6,266 bases of DNA from Thiothrix sp. (GCA_011375245.1 DRMA01000171.1:1-6266), one strand, 5' to 3'. Shown: positions 1 through 6,266, counted from the first letter of the stretch. The notes: generated by a model not told the origin, from the letters alone. Program-made: numbers and translations.

Positions 1-129
1 AAGGCATTAAGGCTTCGCCATGTTGATTGAGTACAAATACATTCATCCTAGAATGCTCCTAAAAAGTGGTTATTCGCTAATAAAAAACGAATCCTCTTGC
101 GAGGTTGATTCCCTTCGCCAATGTTGTAA

Positions 130-328
130 CAGCTTGTTTGTCTTAGCACACCGACCCGTTGAGGTCTTTTAATACTAAAAAGCAGAGCGTCAAACTAGGG
201 AGGCATTCGACGGTGCTATGACTGAAACAACGTAGCCAATAAAAGCTGAGACTAATCACCTATTCTGTCCGAAGACGTATCTCGAATCTCGCGACTCAAG
301 CCCGCTCCTTCAGGGGCGGGTAGTTGAC
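130..328 (+). ncRNA. Predicted omega RNA (TnpB guide RNA scaffold)
   Basis: In IS200/IS605 elements the non-coding RNA used by the RNA-guided nuclease TnpB comes from the end of tnpB through the right end of the element, and the bases just outside the element serve as the guide. This region is non-coding, structured and positioned accordingly. It includes the block at 190-270 (with AGGGAGGCATTCGACGG and ACGTAGCC), then the CGCGACTCAAG segment, and ends with the 8-bp terminal hairpin. The 5' limit is arbitrary, because neither a promoter nor a processing site can be seen. If correct, the guide would be roughly 329-344, starting CCTTCATTTT, which lies in the gap after the phosphatase gene. The identification rests on my recollection of related element ends and was not aligned or folded by software. 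Confidence 0.45.
301..320 (+). repeat. GC-rich terminal hairpin of the IS200/IS605-type right end
   Basis: CCCGCTCC pairs with GGGGCGGG over 8 bp (one G-T/U pair) around a TTCA tetraloop. It sits 8 bases before the presumed element boundary. Subterminal hairpins of this type are what the Y1 transposase TnpA recognises in single-stranded DNA, and in the transcript they form the 3' stem of the omega RNA. It is not followed by a T-run on either strand, so a role as an intrinsic terminator is not supported. Confidence 0.65.
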
Positions 329-370
329 CCTTCATTTTCTGGTTAACCCTCCAATCTACTAAAAATCGCG

Positions 371-1177
371 CTAAAACGGAACGTTTGATAAACGAACAAT
401 CGTTGTGTTATCACTATTATGCCTATCCCACTTACCATCTGATGCTAGCATTAACATGCTATTGCTAGACAGCTTTAAGGTAAAAATATCAGCATACGGT
501 TGCTCCAAACGGAGTGATAACGCTTTGCGATGTTCTTTGCTCGGCACATTGGCATGCTGCTTAAGACTAAAATGAATACAGCCATAACCCAATGCTTGGG
601 CAATACGGCTGTCATATTTATTCATTACCGCTTGATAATCGGTTTCACTAATAAAACCATCACGTAAGGCAATACCTGCTTCGGTATGATCAAAAGTTAG
701 TTGTTGCTCATTTTCACCCTTACATTCTCCCCTACACAAAAAGGCACGGCTATCACCAATATTCGCGAGTAAGGCGACACCTTCAGTAGTAACATCTGCC
801 ATTACTAACGTACTACCTGGGGAGCGCCCACCACGATAATAACGTTCAAACAACGTATCATGCAACGTTGTGAGGGCTGTTTTTAACGCTTCGGCGTTGG
901 TTTGAAACGGTATTTTCATCAATTCCAACACAACGTCTTCAGCAAATTCTCGTCCATGCTCATGCCCTCCCATCCCATCAATCACTGCAATGCGTACGTG
1001 TCCTTTTGGCCAATGATCAACCATAGCCATTTGTTTTTGTTCATCGCGTAAGTATTCACACTGCCCTTGCGCATCAATAATAAGGTAATTATCTTGATTT
1101 TCATCACGCATTCCACAGTGACTGTGAGCGCTAATATGCCATTGTATAGGCGGGATGAGCATTGATTGATTTGACAT
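371..1177 (-). CDS. PP2C-family Ser/Thr protein phosphatase (compact)
   Basis: A 268-residue cytoplasmic metal-dependent protein phosphatase of the PP2C (PPM) family, which removes phosphate from Ser/Thr. Family motifs occur in order: R-x-E-N-Q-D-N (residues 24-30), D-G-M-G-G-H (67-72), G-S-T-L (121-124), N-I-G-D-S-R-A (139-145), T-x-D-H (161-164), A-S-D-G-K-W-D (245-251) and S-D-N-T-T (255-259). The metal-binding Asp residues of the usual sites (D29, D67, D247, D256) are all present. Oddly, only four residues separate S-D-G-K-W-D from D-N, where bacterial relatives such as PrpC/Stp have about 35-45, so one or two helices appear to be missing. Whether it stays active is open. The ATG (1175-1177) follows the preceding gene's TAA by 3 bp with only a weak GAG upstream, so translation is probably coupled. 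It is the last gene of the unit and the natural antagonist of the kinase two genes upstream. Confidence 0.9.
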   Translation of the reverse strand: MSNQSMLIPPIQWHISAHSHCGMRDENQDNYLIIDAQGQCEYLRDEQKQMAMVDHWPKGHVRIAVIDGMGGHEHGREFAEDVVLELMKIPFQTNAEALKTALTTLHDTLFERYYRGGRSPGSTLVMADVTTEGVALLANIGDSRAFLCRGECKGENEQQLTFDHTEAGIALRDGFISETDYQAVMNKYDSRIAQALGYGCIHFSLKQHANVPSKEHRKALSLRLEQPYADIFTLKLSSNSMLMLASDGKWDRHNSDNTTIVRLSNVPF

Positions 1178-1180
1178 AAT

Positions 1181-2974
1181 TTAATCTCGGTGTTCAGGCA
1201 TAAAGGATTCAACAAATTGAAAACGAAAAGCCCCCAACATGATGCCTTCATTAGCACTAAGTTTGACCATAGGCTGCTTTAAGGTCAATGTACGACGAAT
1301 ACTCCCCTCAGCATTTAGTACATACGTTTTGCTGCGACTGATTTGCTGCAATACTAAGCGACGTTCACTTAAATGCACTTGTACATGTTGCCCTGATAAA
1401 CCAATAATGGCGAGATTACCGTGTTTTTTACTGTTTTTATACACTAAGGTACTTGATTGATTGAGTAAACCCAGTGGAATATCGGCTGTATTTTTATCCC
1501 CCATATCACGTCCAAGGGTAATACTATTTAATGGTAACGGAATCGAAAAACTATGACGTGCCAATGGCAGAATACCAAATTGCTTACTCGCCAATTCAGG
1601 CGCTGGTAACGACAACATTTTCTCATGTTGCACATGTTCTGCATGCTGCGCATCTTGCACATTACTAAAAAAGGGCAATGGCTGACTATTGTCTAAGGTT
1701 TTCCATGTCTTATCAGCGTGTGCTTTCCACTTCAATGCCGTTGCCGTTTTTTCGCCTTTAATGATCCATGCAATCGCACTTTCGTGCTGTGCTAATGCAC
1801 CATCCTGATCAAGATACAATAACCAATGTGATAAATAACGCGCCCCTCGACCTTTTAAACTATCTAGTTTGGGCAAAACAATCCCTGTTAACTCAAGCTG
1901 ATACAGATAATCAGGCTGATCATCATCACTACTATCAATTTGACTAAGCCCGCCAAAGGTATCTTCTTCATTATCAATAATGGTATTTGCGCCACTCGTA
2001 GACGGCAGAGGTTCTGGTGACAACATATCCATAACCGCCGTGGTTTTTACACTGCGATCAATCAGTAGTGTAATAGCATCGTTTTTATCACCTTTGGCAT
2101 GGAAGCGGCAGGTAGTTTGGGTCTGATCACGTCGTGGTGTTTCGCTACGAATATAAACATCATCGCCATACGTGCTAGGGCGTTTGGCATTCATATTAAC
2201 AATGATTTCACCCTCATTAGTTGCCTTAATCCAGAGTGGGCTATGAATAGCACTATTTTCTTTTTTTTGTGCAATGAGCAACATTTTTTGTGTCGCATAA
2301 AGCCCCACAGGACGTTCTATTTTAACCCCTTGCGGTGGATGAATAAGTTGCCCTTGTTGATCTCGCATTGGCTCAAAGAATATCCATGGCTTAAACTGAT
2401 GCGCTGTACGTGCTTTATTGCCTTGTCGTGTAATGCTTATTGAAGCTGTTTTTTCATCATTACGATTGGGGAGGAAAACCCCCATACCAAACTGACAAAT
2501 AACTTCATTTGTCGCCAAATTATCCAATGGCATAATCGCATAATGTGGAGGACGTTGTTGGTAATGCTCATCCTCAGAAAATGCCTGTTGATGCTGATAA
2601 CGTAAACGCTCCGTCATATAAAATAAATCATTGCCACCATCAATATCCGCATCACGCCAAATATGAGCTGCAATCCAAAGTACCACATCAGAAAAAACAT
2701 AAGTACGTCGTATTGGTGCTTTGCCACGATATGCGGTGGTGGTGTAACGATGCGCATTTAAGGCTTGCTGCAAGCGCCGCGAGGTATGTGCTGCATTGTT
2801 CGCCTTGCTATCAATCATGGTGTCATCGCCTCCCGTGCTTTGATTCCAAATCGCATCCGCATCTAATGGATCATCAACATTCAGCAATTTCAAGGTAAAC
2901 AAACGGGTCTTACGATCACTGCGTAGCCAAGGCGTAGCCTGTCCTGCACTCCAATCTCGAAAGAAATTACTCAT
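1181..2974 (-). CDS. Large protein with candidate C-terminal FHA-like domain, between kinase and phosphatase genes
   Basis: A 597-residue protein with no visible signal peptide or membrane segment, so probably cytoplasmic. Most of it I do not recognise. The last ~115 residues (about 475-590) look like a degenerate forkhead-associated (FHA) phosphothreonine-binding domain: an I-T-L-G-R-D strand (485-490), later I-I-G-L-S-G (523-528), and closing strands with G-I-M-L-G-A-F-R-F-Q-F-V (577-588). The canonical S-R-x-H and N-G-T motifs are not clear, so phosphopeptide binding is inference supported mainly by the neighbours. Residues 1-320 are mixed alpha/beta with aromatic-rich stretches such as VVLWIAAHIW (97-106). 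An acidic linker at 334-354 contains EEDTF with Thr339. Start: ATG overlaps the kinase TGA as ATGA (2971-2974), with AAGGA 9 bases upstream. It may be a scaffold or effector read out by the kinase/phosphatase pair, analogous to Fha of type VI secretion control. Confidence 0.7.
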   Translation of the reverse strand: MSNFFRDWSAGQATPWLRSDRKTRLFTLKLLNVDDPLDADAIWNQSTGGDDTMIDSKANNAAHTSRRLQQALNAHRYTTTAYRGKAPIRRTYVFSDVVLWIAAHIWRDADIDGGNDLFYMTERLRYQHQQAFSEDEHYQQRPPHYAIMPLDNLATNEVICQFGMGVFLPNRNDEKTASISITRQGNKARTAHQFKPWIFFEPMRDQQGQLIHPPQGVKIERPVGLYATQKMLLIAQKKENSAIHSPLWIKATNEGEIIVNMNAKRPSTYGDDVYIRSETPRRDQTQTTCRFHAKGDKNDAITLLIDRSVKTTAVMDMLSPEPLPSTSGANTIIDNEEDTFGGLSQIDSSDDDQPDYLYQLELTGIVLPKLDSLKGRGARYLSHWLLYLDQDGALAQHESAIAWIIKGEKTATALKWKAHADKTWKTLDNSQPLPFFSNVQDAQHAEHVQHEKMLSLPAPELASKQFGILPLARHSFSIPLPLNSITLGRDMGDKNTADIPLGLLNQSSTLVYKNSKKHGNLAIIGLSGQHVQVHLSERRLVLQQISRSKTYVLNAEGSIRRTLTLKQPMVKLSANEGIMLGAFRFQFVESFMPEHRD

Positions 2975-5088
2975 GGCGTTTCATCCTTAATGCCATCCTT
3001 AATGCCATCCTTGATGGCATTATATTTCTTTTTCCATGCATCAGCGCGTGCATGATTAAGCCTCACTCCGTCCCCCGTTCGATAGCGATATTCCATCCAT
3101 AAACGCGCATTAATGGATAAGGGAATTAAGTCTTGGTTCGCGATTACTTCAATCAATTGGTAAGCTTTTTTACGTTGCGCAGCAGAGCTATCAGTATCCG
3201 TTAAAATCTGATTGGCTTTTATTTCTAACGCTTGCTGTCGTTGCTCATATTTTCTATTGTCTTTACCTTCACTATCTTGTTGAAGGGCTTGTTGATAATA
3301 ATGCCATGCTTTTCCCCAATCTGTTTTCCCGCCTTTACCATAGTGATAAGCATGAGCCAGCAAGGCAGAAGCTTCAGCATTACTATGTTCAGCGAGGCGT
3401 TTAAGTTTAGGAATGACTTCAGCCCATTTTTTTGTATTATCCCCTAGATTTTCTTTATTTGGTGAAGGTGGTCTGTTGATTTTAGGCGGTTGATAAGGTG
3501 AGGGAGTTGTCGTTGTATGCGTTGGCACGGTGTTTGTTACTTGTGTATTAATATCCGTATGAATATCCGTATTAATGTCTGTATTAATGTGTGTATTATC
3601 ACTATCTATTTCAGGCAAGACCTGTTCTGGCTCAGAACGTAATAATAACCATGCATTAACCATCAATAAGACAACCCCAAGCACCAGCAATAGCCGTTTG
3701 ACTGGCCAATTACGTGGAATAATGGGCATCTCCTGCTCCTGTTCAGGTGAAACAGAAATTCCTTTAGTGCTTTCAGTTTTTTTAGGTGGTGTAAAAAACG
3801 GTGGGCGTTTTGGGGCTTGGTGATTAGATGGTTGATCAGGCTGCTGCTCTACTGCGGGTATAAACACTGTTTTATTTGTGTCTTCATTCGTACTGCTTAC
3901 TGTACTTACGGCGACATATTCTGTCTCTGGTTCGACTTGTGATTCTACTTGTGGTTCTGTTTGTGGTTCTGTTTGTGATTGAGTTTCGGTACTGTTATTT
4001 TTATCCAATGCATTCAATTTAAACTGAATATTTTCAATCCAATGCAGCGCACTTTTAGCATTGGGACGATATTGGTAACGTTTATCAAGCAATTCAGCAA
4101 CAAACTCAGCAAAACGTTCCGCTAATGCATGATAAGGCGAGTCTGTCTGCGTGGTTACATCATCATCCAGTTCATCATCATCGTCATAAAGAAAAGTCAC
4201 AGGAGTCCCTTCAGCAAGATCAATAAAAGACTCGACTAAGAAGTCCGTTTCTTGCTGATTAATCCCACCAATCTTACCTAATAACCCCTCCTCTCCCTGA
4301 TTTAAGGCTTTACGATGCTGTTGGCTAATCTCCTCTAAATTCATAATAAAAGCTTCATGGCTTTCAGGTAAATGCCCTGCAATTAAGCGATATATTAATA
4401 AACCTAAGGCATAAATATCCGTGTGTGTGCCAATAGCCACATGTTTTTTACCATCAGTATTTGGCTTGATTAACAAAATTTGCTCAGGCGCAACACAATC
4501 ATCCGAATAATTCATTTTGGTATGCGTGCTATCTGTGCTTCTCAATACGTGTTTGCTAATACCAAAATCAAGTAAGCGAATCTCACCTGTTTTGTTCAAC
4601 ATGAGATTATCCAACTTGAAATCACGATGTACTAACGCTTCACCATTTTTATGATGATGATGAATGTATTTTAACGCCACAATCATTTGCTGAATCCATG
4701 CCAAATGCTGGGCTAAGGTGGGTTGTTGTTCTTCTAATAATACTTTCGATAACGATTGCTCATAAAACGGCATCACAAACGCAGGGACATTTTTCCCACC
4801 TTGTTGCACGGTCATCGCATCAAGACAGGCGACAATATAATGCGCCTCTGGTTTTTCAAGCGCTTGTAAAAATTCAATTTCTTGCTGAATACGTTTACAA
4901 TTCGCATTGACGCGACTAATCGGCAATAAGGTATTGGGCTTCTTCCAAATACGCGCAATTTTGAGTGCAAGTATTTGCTCATCGCTCACACGACGAACTT
5001 TAAACACATAGGCTTGCGCGCCTCCTATCTGTGCTTCGATTAATTGGTATTGATCCTTTGCTAAGGTAATGATGTCATTGATTTGCAT
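2971..5088 (-). CDS. Membrane-anchored Ser/Thr protein kinase with Sel1/TPR-like C-terminal region
   Basis: A Hanks-type kinase of 705 residues when begun at ATG 5086-5088. Kinase domain, about 14-356: a loose Gly loop I-G-G-A-Q-A-Y-V-F-K-V (21-31), ALKIA with Lys43, helix-C Glu70 (QQEIEFL), H-R-D-F-K-L-D-N (154-161, catalytic Asp156), L-D-F-G (173-176) and V-A-P-E (199-202). All key residues are present, so it should be active. The C-lobe carries an acidic insert, YDDDDELDDD (301-310). A Thr/Gln/Glu/Pro-rich linker (about 366-390) leads to a single membrane span (465-483, RLLLVLGVVLLMVNAWLLL) preceded by Arg/Lys. Beyond it lie NTDI repeats (500-515), a Pro/Thr stretch and two Sel1/TPR-like helical pairs (571-604 and 659-689), probably periplasmic. 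An in-frame TTG at 5136 would add 16 residues; ATG is preferred because the domain begins soon after it, though neither start has a good ribosome-binding site. It is probably co-transcribed with the next two genes. Confidence 0.92.
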   Translation of the reverse strand: MQINDIITLAKDQYQLIEAQIGGAQAYVFKVRRVSDEQILALKIARIWKKPNTLLPISRVNANCKRIQQEIEFLQALEKPEAHYIVACLDAMTVQQGGKNVPAFVMPFYEQSLSKVLLEEQQPTLAQHLAWIQQMIVALKYIHHHHKNGEALVHRDFKLDNLMLNKTGEIRLLDFGISKHVLRSTDSTHTKMNYSDDCVAPEQILLIKPNTDGKKHVAIGTHTDIYALGLLIYRLIAGHLPESHEAFIMNLEEISQQHRKALNQGEEGLLGKIGGINQQETDFLVESFIDLAEGTPVTFLYDDDDELDDDVTTQTDSPYHALAERFAEFVAELLDKRYQYRPNAKSALHWIENIQFKLNALDKNNSTETQSQTEPQTEPQVESQVEPETEYVAVSTVSSTNEDTNKTVFIPAVEQQPDQPSNHQAPKRPPFFTPPKKTESTKGISVSPEQEQEMPIIPRNWPVKRLLLVLGVVLLMVNAWLLLRSEPEQVLPEIDSDNTHINTDINTDIHTDINTQVTNTVPTHTTTTPSPYQPPKINRPPSPNKENLGDNTKKWAEVIPKLKRLAEHSNAEASALLAHAYHYGKGGKTDWGKAWHYYQQALQQDSEGKDNRKYEQRQQALEIKANQILTDTDSSAAQRKKAYQLIEVIANQDLIPLSINARLWMEYRYRTGDGVRLNHARADAWKKKYNAIKDGIKDGIKDETP
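2982..3020 (-). repeat. 12-bp tandem repeat (3 copies) at the kinase 3' end, with hairpin
   Basis: Three consecutive 12-bp units lie at 2982-2993, 2994-3005 and 3006-3017. The first two are identical and the third differs at two positions. They encode the I-K-D-G repeat at the end of the kinase. The outermost copy also creates a perfect 10-bp inverted repeat (3000-3009 against 3013-3022) with a 3-base loop. Every unit places AAGGATG on the coding strand just before the start of the next gene. Confidence 0.9.
2983..2988 (-). promoter_or_regulatory. Ribosome-binding site for the FHA-like gene
   Basis: On the coding strand AAGGAT sits with 9 bases between AAGGA and the ATG at 2972-2974, good spacing for a Shine-Dalgarno sequence. 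It supports the ATG that overlaps the kinase stop codon. It is the copy nearest the start among three AAGGATG repeats. Confidence 0.7.
3545..3600 (-). repeat. 12-bp tandem repeat encoding NTDI units in the kinase periplasmic stalk
   Basis: Units at 3545-3556, 3557-3568, 3569-3580 and 3581-3592, plus a partial copy to 3600, all begin GTAT(T/G)A on the + strand. Read on the coding strand they give N/H-T-D-I repeated about four times, 15-20 residues after the membrane span. The 12-bp period keeps frame, so copy number can change without breaking the gene. The likely role is a flexible spacer. Confidence 0.85.
3929..3988 (-). repeat. 12-bp tandem repeat encoding a Gln/Glu-rich linker in the kinase
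   Basis: Five adjacent 12-bp units (3929-3940, 3941-3952, 3953-3964, 3965-3976, 3977-3988) share the pattern G(G/A)TTCT-x-x-TTGT on the + strand; the third and fourth are identical. The product is Q-T-E-P / Q-V-E-S type repeats in the cytoplasmic linker between the kinase domain and the membrane span. Confidence 0.8.
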
Positions 5089-5219
5089 AATAGCCGCTAT
5101 TGTTTGTTGTAACGAAAGTATTCCAAATTTAAACAAAAATAGCTACATTACATTCACTTTTACGAATCCAGCAAGCCATGTGGATTATTTGCCTCTCTAG
5201 AAGAGCGCGGAAAAAATCC
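5089..5219 (-). other. Short intergenic gap between the PstS-like and kinase genes
   Basis: This gap has no gene or convincing terminator. On the coding strand TTGCTG followed 18 bases later by TAATGT would make a poor sigma-70-type promoter upstream of the kinase, but the match is too weak to call. If the alternative TTG start at 5136 is used, the gap shrinks to 83 bp. The kinase cassette could be transcribed from here or by read-through from the PstS-like gene. Confidence 0.4.
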
Positions 5220-6266
5220 CTAGCGCATCACAGTACTTGTTTCCAATTTAACCCCATCTCGAATAAGGTGTAACACATAGTGATTCCCTTCTTTTTTCAT
5301 CACAATAGTGTCATCAGGCCAAAGCGTTCGGTTATTAAAGAATTGTTGTAATTTTTTACTGGTTGCTTTGACATTATTCGGTAAACCGAAAATGCTACTG
5401 TCTTTATGTTTCACGACTTTTTTTGCAATGTTTAGATAACCTTGTCCTGCAATAACGCCGATTTCAAGCAGCGTCTGCATTTCTTTTTTATGCTTTGCTT
5501 TATTCACCGACTCAATACTAGGCGGTGGTTGTATATTTGAACCACGATAAACACCAGAACTCCGATGATTTAACGGGTCTGCTATTTTTATCCCCATTTT
5601 TTGCATCTTCATTTGCCATAACGCAATTAACCCTCTTCCTTCCTTTAGGTTTACCGTTCCTGTTTTGCTGATAATATCCTGCCCTTCATCGCTCAAAATA
5701 TAATCAATAAAATGCTGTACTTTTTCTGAAGGCTGCTGGTTACTGGTTAAGTAAATCGGTCTAAACAAGGGATATTCACCTGCAATTATATTTTTCTTTG
5801 AGGGAGCAATACCATTGACGGTTAATACCCTAAGTCCATTCCTTTTTTTCGCTGAACTAACTCCCGTAATACCAAAACCATATTTTTGCGCTTCTATTTT
5901 TTTCTCCAGTGGTGTAGACGATGGGAACGATTGTATGCTTCCCTTAAATTCATAAGCAGGATTATTATTAAACACTAACAACCTAAACATATGCCCAACA
6001 CCAGAATCTTTACCTGCTCGCGTGTATAAGAAAAGTTTTTCCGCATCACCTGCAAGATCACGCCACGATGTTATTTCCCCATCATAGACCTTCTTTAGAT
6101 TAGTGAGGGAAATATCATAAACTCTATTGTCCTTATTAACGATAGGTACCAACGCATCCCAAGCAACATGAATGAGTTGCGCATCTATTTCAGAGTGTAC
6201 TACTTGATTAGTGATACTTTTCATGCGATGACGACACGTTCCGCCTAAATCTGCCTTTCCATTAGC
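5220..6266 (-). CDS. PstS-like periplasmic solute (phosphate-type) binding protein, 5' end outside the window
   Basis: The reading frame stays open to the window edge. The 14 codons before the ATG at 6222-6224 read ANGKADLGGTCRHR, matching the G-x-A-D-x-G conserved early in this family, so that ATG is internal and the true start and signal peptide lie outside. Of 348 visible residues, about the first 210 match the PstS/PBP-like fold: V-P-I-V-N-K-D-N (40-47), L-x-x-V-Y-D-G-E-I-T-S-W-R-D-L (57-71), T-R-A-G-K-D-S-G-V-G (82-91), Y-G-F-G-I-T-G (129-135), Y-P-L-F-R-P-I-Y-L (165-173) and F-I-D-Y-I-L-S-D-E-G-Q (186-196). Val replaces the Thr of the usual S-G-T phosphate loop. The last ~130 residues (Lys-rich, from about 215) are an unrecognised extension ending at TAG 5220-5222. 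No pst transporter genes follow; a kinase cassette does. This suggests a sensing rather than a transport role, or a different anion as ligand. Confidence 0.85.
   Translation of the reverse strand, partial: ANGKADLGGTCRHRMKSITNQVVHSEIDAQLIHVAWDALVPIVNKDNRVYDISLTNLKKVYDGEITSWRDLAGDAEKLFLYTRAGKDSGVGHMFRLLVFNNNPAYEFKGSIQSFPSSTPLEKKIEAQKYGFGITGVSSAKKRNGLRVLTVNGIAPSKKNIIAGEYPLFRPIYLTSNQQPSEKVQHFIDYILSDEGQDIISKTGTVNLKEGRGLIALWQMKMQKMGIKIADPLNHRSSGVYRGSNIQPPPSIESVNKAKHKKEMQTLLEIGVIAGQGYLNIAKKVVKHKDSSIFGLPNNVKATSKKLQQFFNNRTLWPDDTIVMKKEGNHYVLHLIRDGVKLETSTVMR

Larger units (their letters stand above)
1..328 (+). mobile_element. 3' (right) end of an IS200/IS605-type element, partial
   Basis: The stretch has no convincing gene but ends like IS200/IS605 (IS605/IS1341-type) elements. 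A conserved-looking GAATCTCGCGACTCAAG (285-300) leads into a GC-rich hairpin (301-320) and then TAGTTGAC (321-328), a layout I know from the right ends of tnpB-carrying elements. The element would therefore extend to the left of the window, with tnpB on the + strand. The C-terminal zinc-finger region of TnpB cannot be recognised in any frame here; a frame-3 reading that stops at 24-26 could be its last few codons, but that is too short to call. The exact right boundary is uncertain by a few bases (about 327-330). The element points toward the - strand operon and ends about 43 bp beyond the phosphatase stop codon. Confidence 0.6.

Noticed and set aside
20..172. A + strand 50-codon ORF starting MLIEYKY
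   Set aside because: It has no ribosome-binding site and no recognisable domain, and lies in a region that reads as IS-derived non-coding sequence.
200..235. GGGAGG followed by an ATG and a five-codon reading frame (MTETT)
   Set aside because: The spacing is too long for a ribosome-binding site, the peptide is tiny, and the segment fits conserved omega RNA sequence.
301..320. Rho-independent terminator for the - strand operon
   Set aside because: The stem is strong, but on the - strand it is followed by CTTGAG rather than a T-run, and it fits the IS right-end hairpin better.
341..348. GGTTAACC palindrome as an operator or attachment site
   Set aside because: An isolated 8-bp palindrome is expected by chance and has no second copy nearby.
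2099..2898. Open + strand frames opposite the FHA-like gene
   Set aside because: They are Cys/His-rich with no domain or start signals, as expected from the antisense of a real gene.
5089..5136. TTG start giving a 721-residue kinase
   Set aside because: It has no ribosome-binding site and its 16 extra residues precede an ATG that already leaves a complete kinase domain; it remains possible.
6222..6224. ATG as the true start of the PstS-like gene
   Set aside because: The frame is open upstream to the window edge and encodes the family-typical GKADLGG segment, so the gene is cut by the window.

Overview
The window comes from an AT-rich (about 40% GC by eye), probably Gram-negative bacterium. 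It holds a periplasmic phosphate-binding-type (PstS-like) protein and a kinase with one membrane span and an apparently extracytoplasmic Sel1/TPR-like tail. The overall style would fit a gammaproteobacterium such as the filamentous sulphur bacteria (Beggiatoa and relatives), but no marker gene is present and this placement is a guess.

Layout. Positions 1-328 (+ strand) hold the 3' end of an IS200/IS605-type element: no tnpB coding region is recognisable, but the sequence resembles an omega (guide) RNA ending in a GC-rich hairpin and GTTGAC. From 371 to the right edge every gene is on the - strand. In order of transcription these are a PstS-like solute-binding protein cut by the window edge (5220-6266), a membrane-anchored Ser/Thr protein kinase (2971-5088), a 597-residue protein with a candidate C-terminal FHA-like domain (1181-2974) and a compact PP2C-type protein phosphatase (371-1177). 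The kinase and FHA-like genes overlap by ATGA, and the FHA-like and phosphatase genes are 3 bp apart, so these three form one transcription unit. The PstS-like gene lies 131 bp upstream of the kinase ATG and may be part of the same unit.

How the genes may work together (inference). Kinase, phosphopeptide-binding protein and phosphatase are the three parts of a reversible threonine-phosphorylation switch, as in the PpkA-Fha-PppA pathway that controls some type VI secretion systems. No secretion gene is visible here. The PstS-like protein and the extracytoplasmic kinase tail suggest a possible ligand-sensing input.

Points most worth a second look: the four-gene arrangement itself; the phosphatase, which seems to lack about 35-40 residues between its SDG and DN metal motifs; the PstS-like protein, with SGV where SGT is usual and an unexplained tail of about 130 residues; three copies of a 12-bp repeat carrying AAGGATG that sit exactly at the kinase/FHA-like start site and include a hairpin; and a predicted omega RNA whose guide would be read from sequence just past the operon's 3' end.
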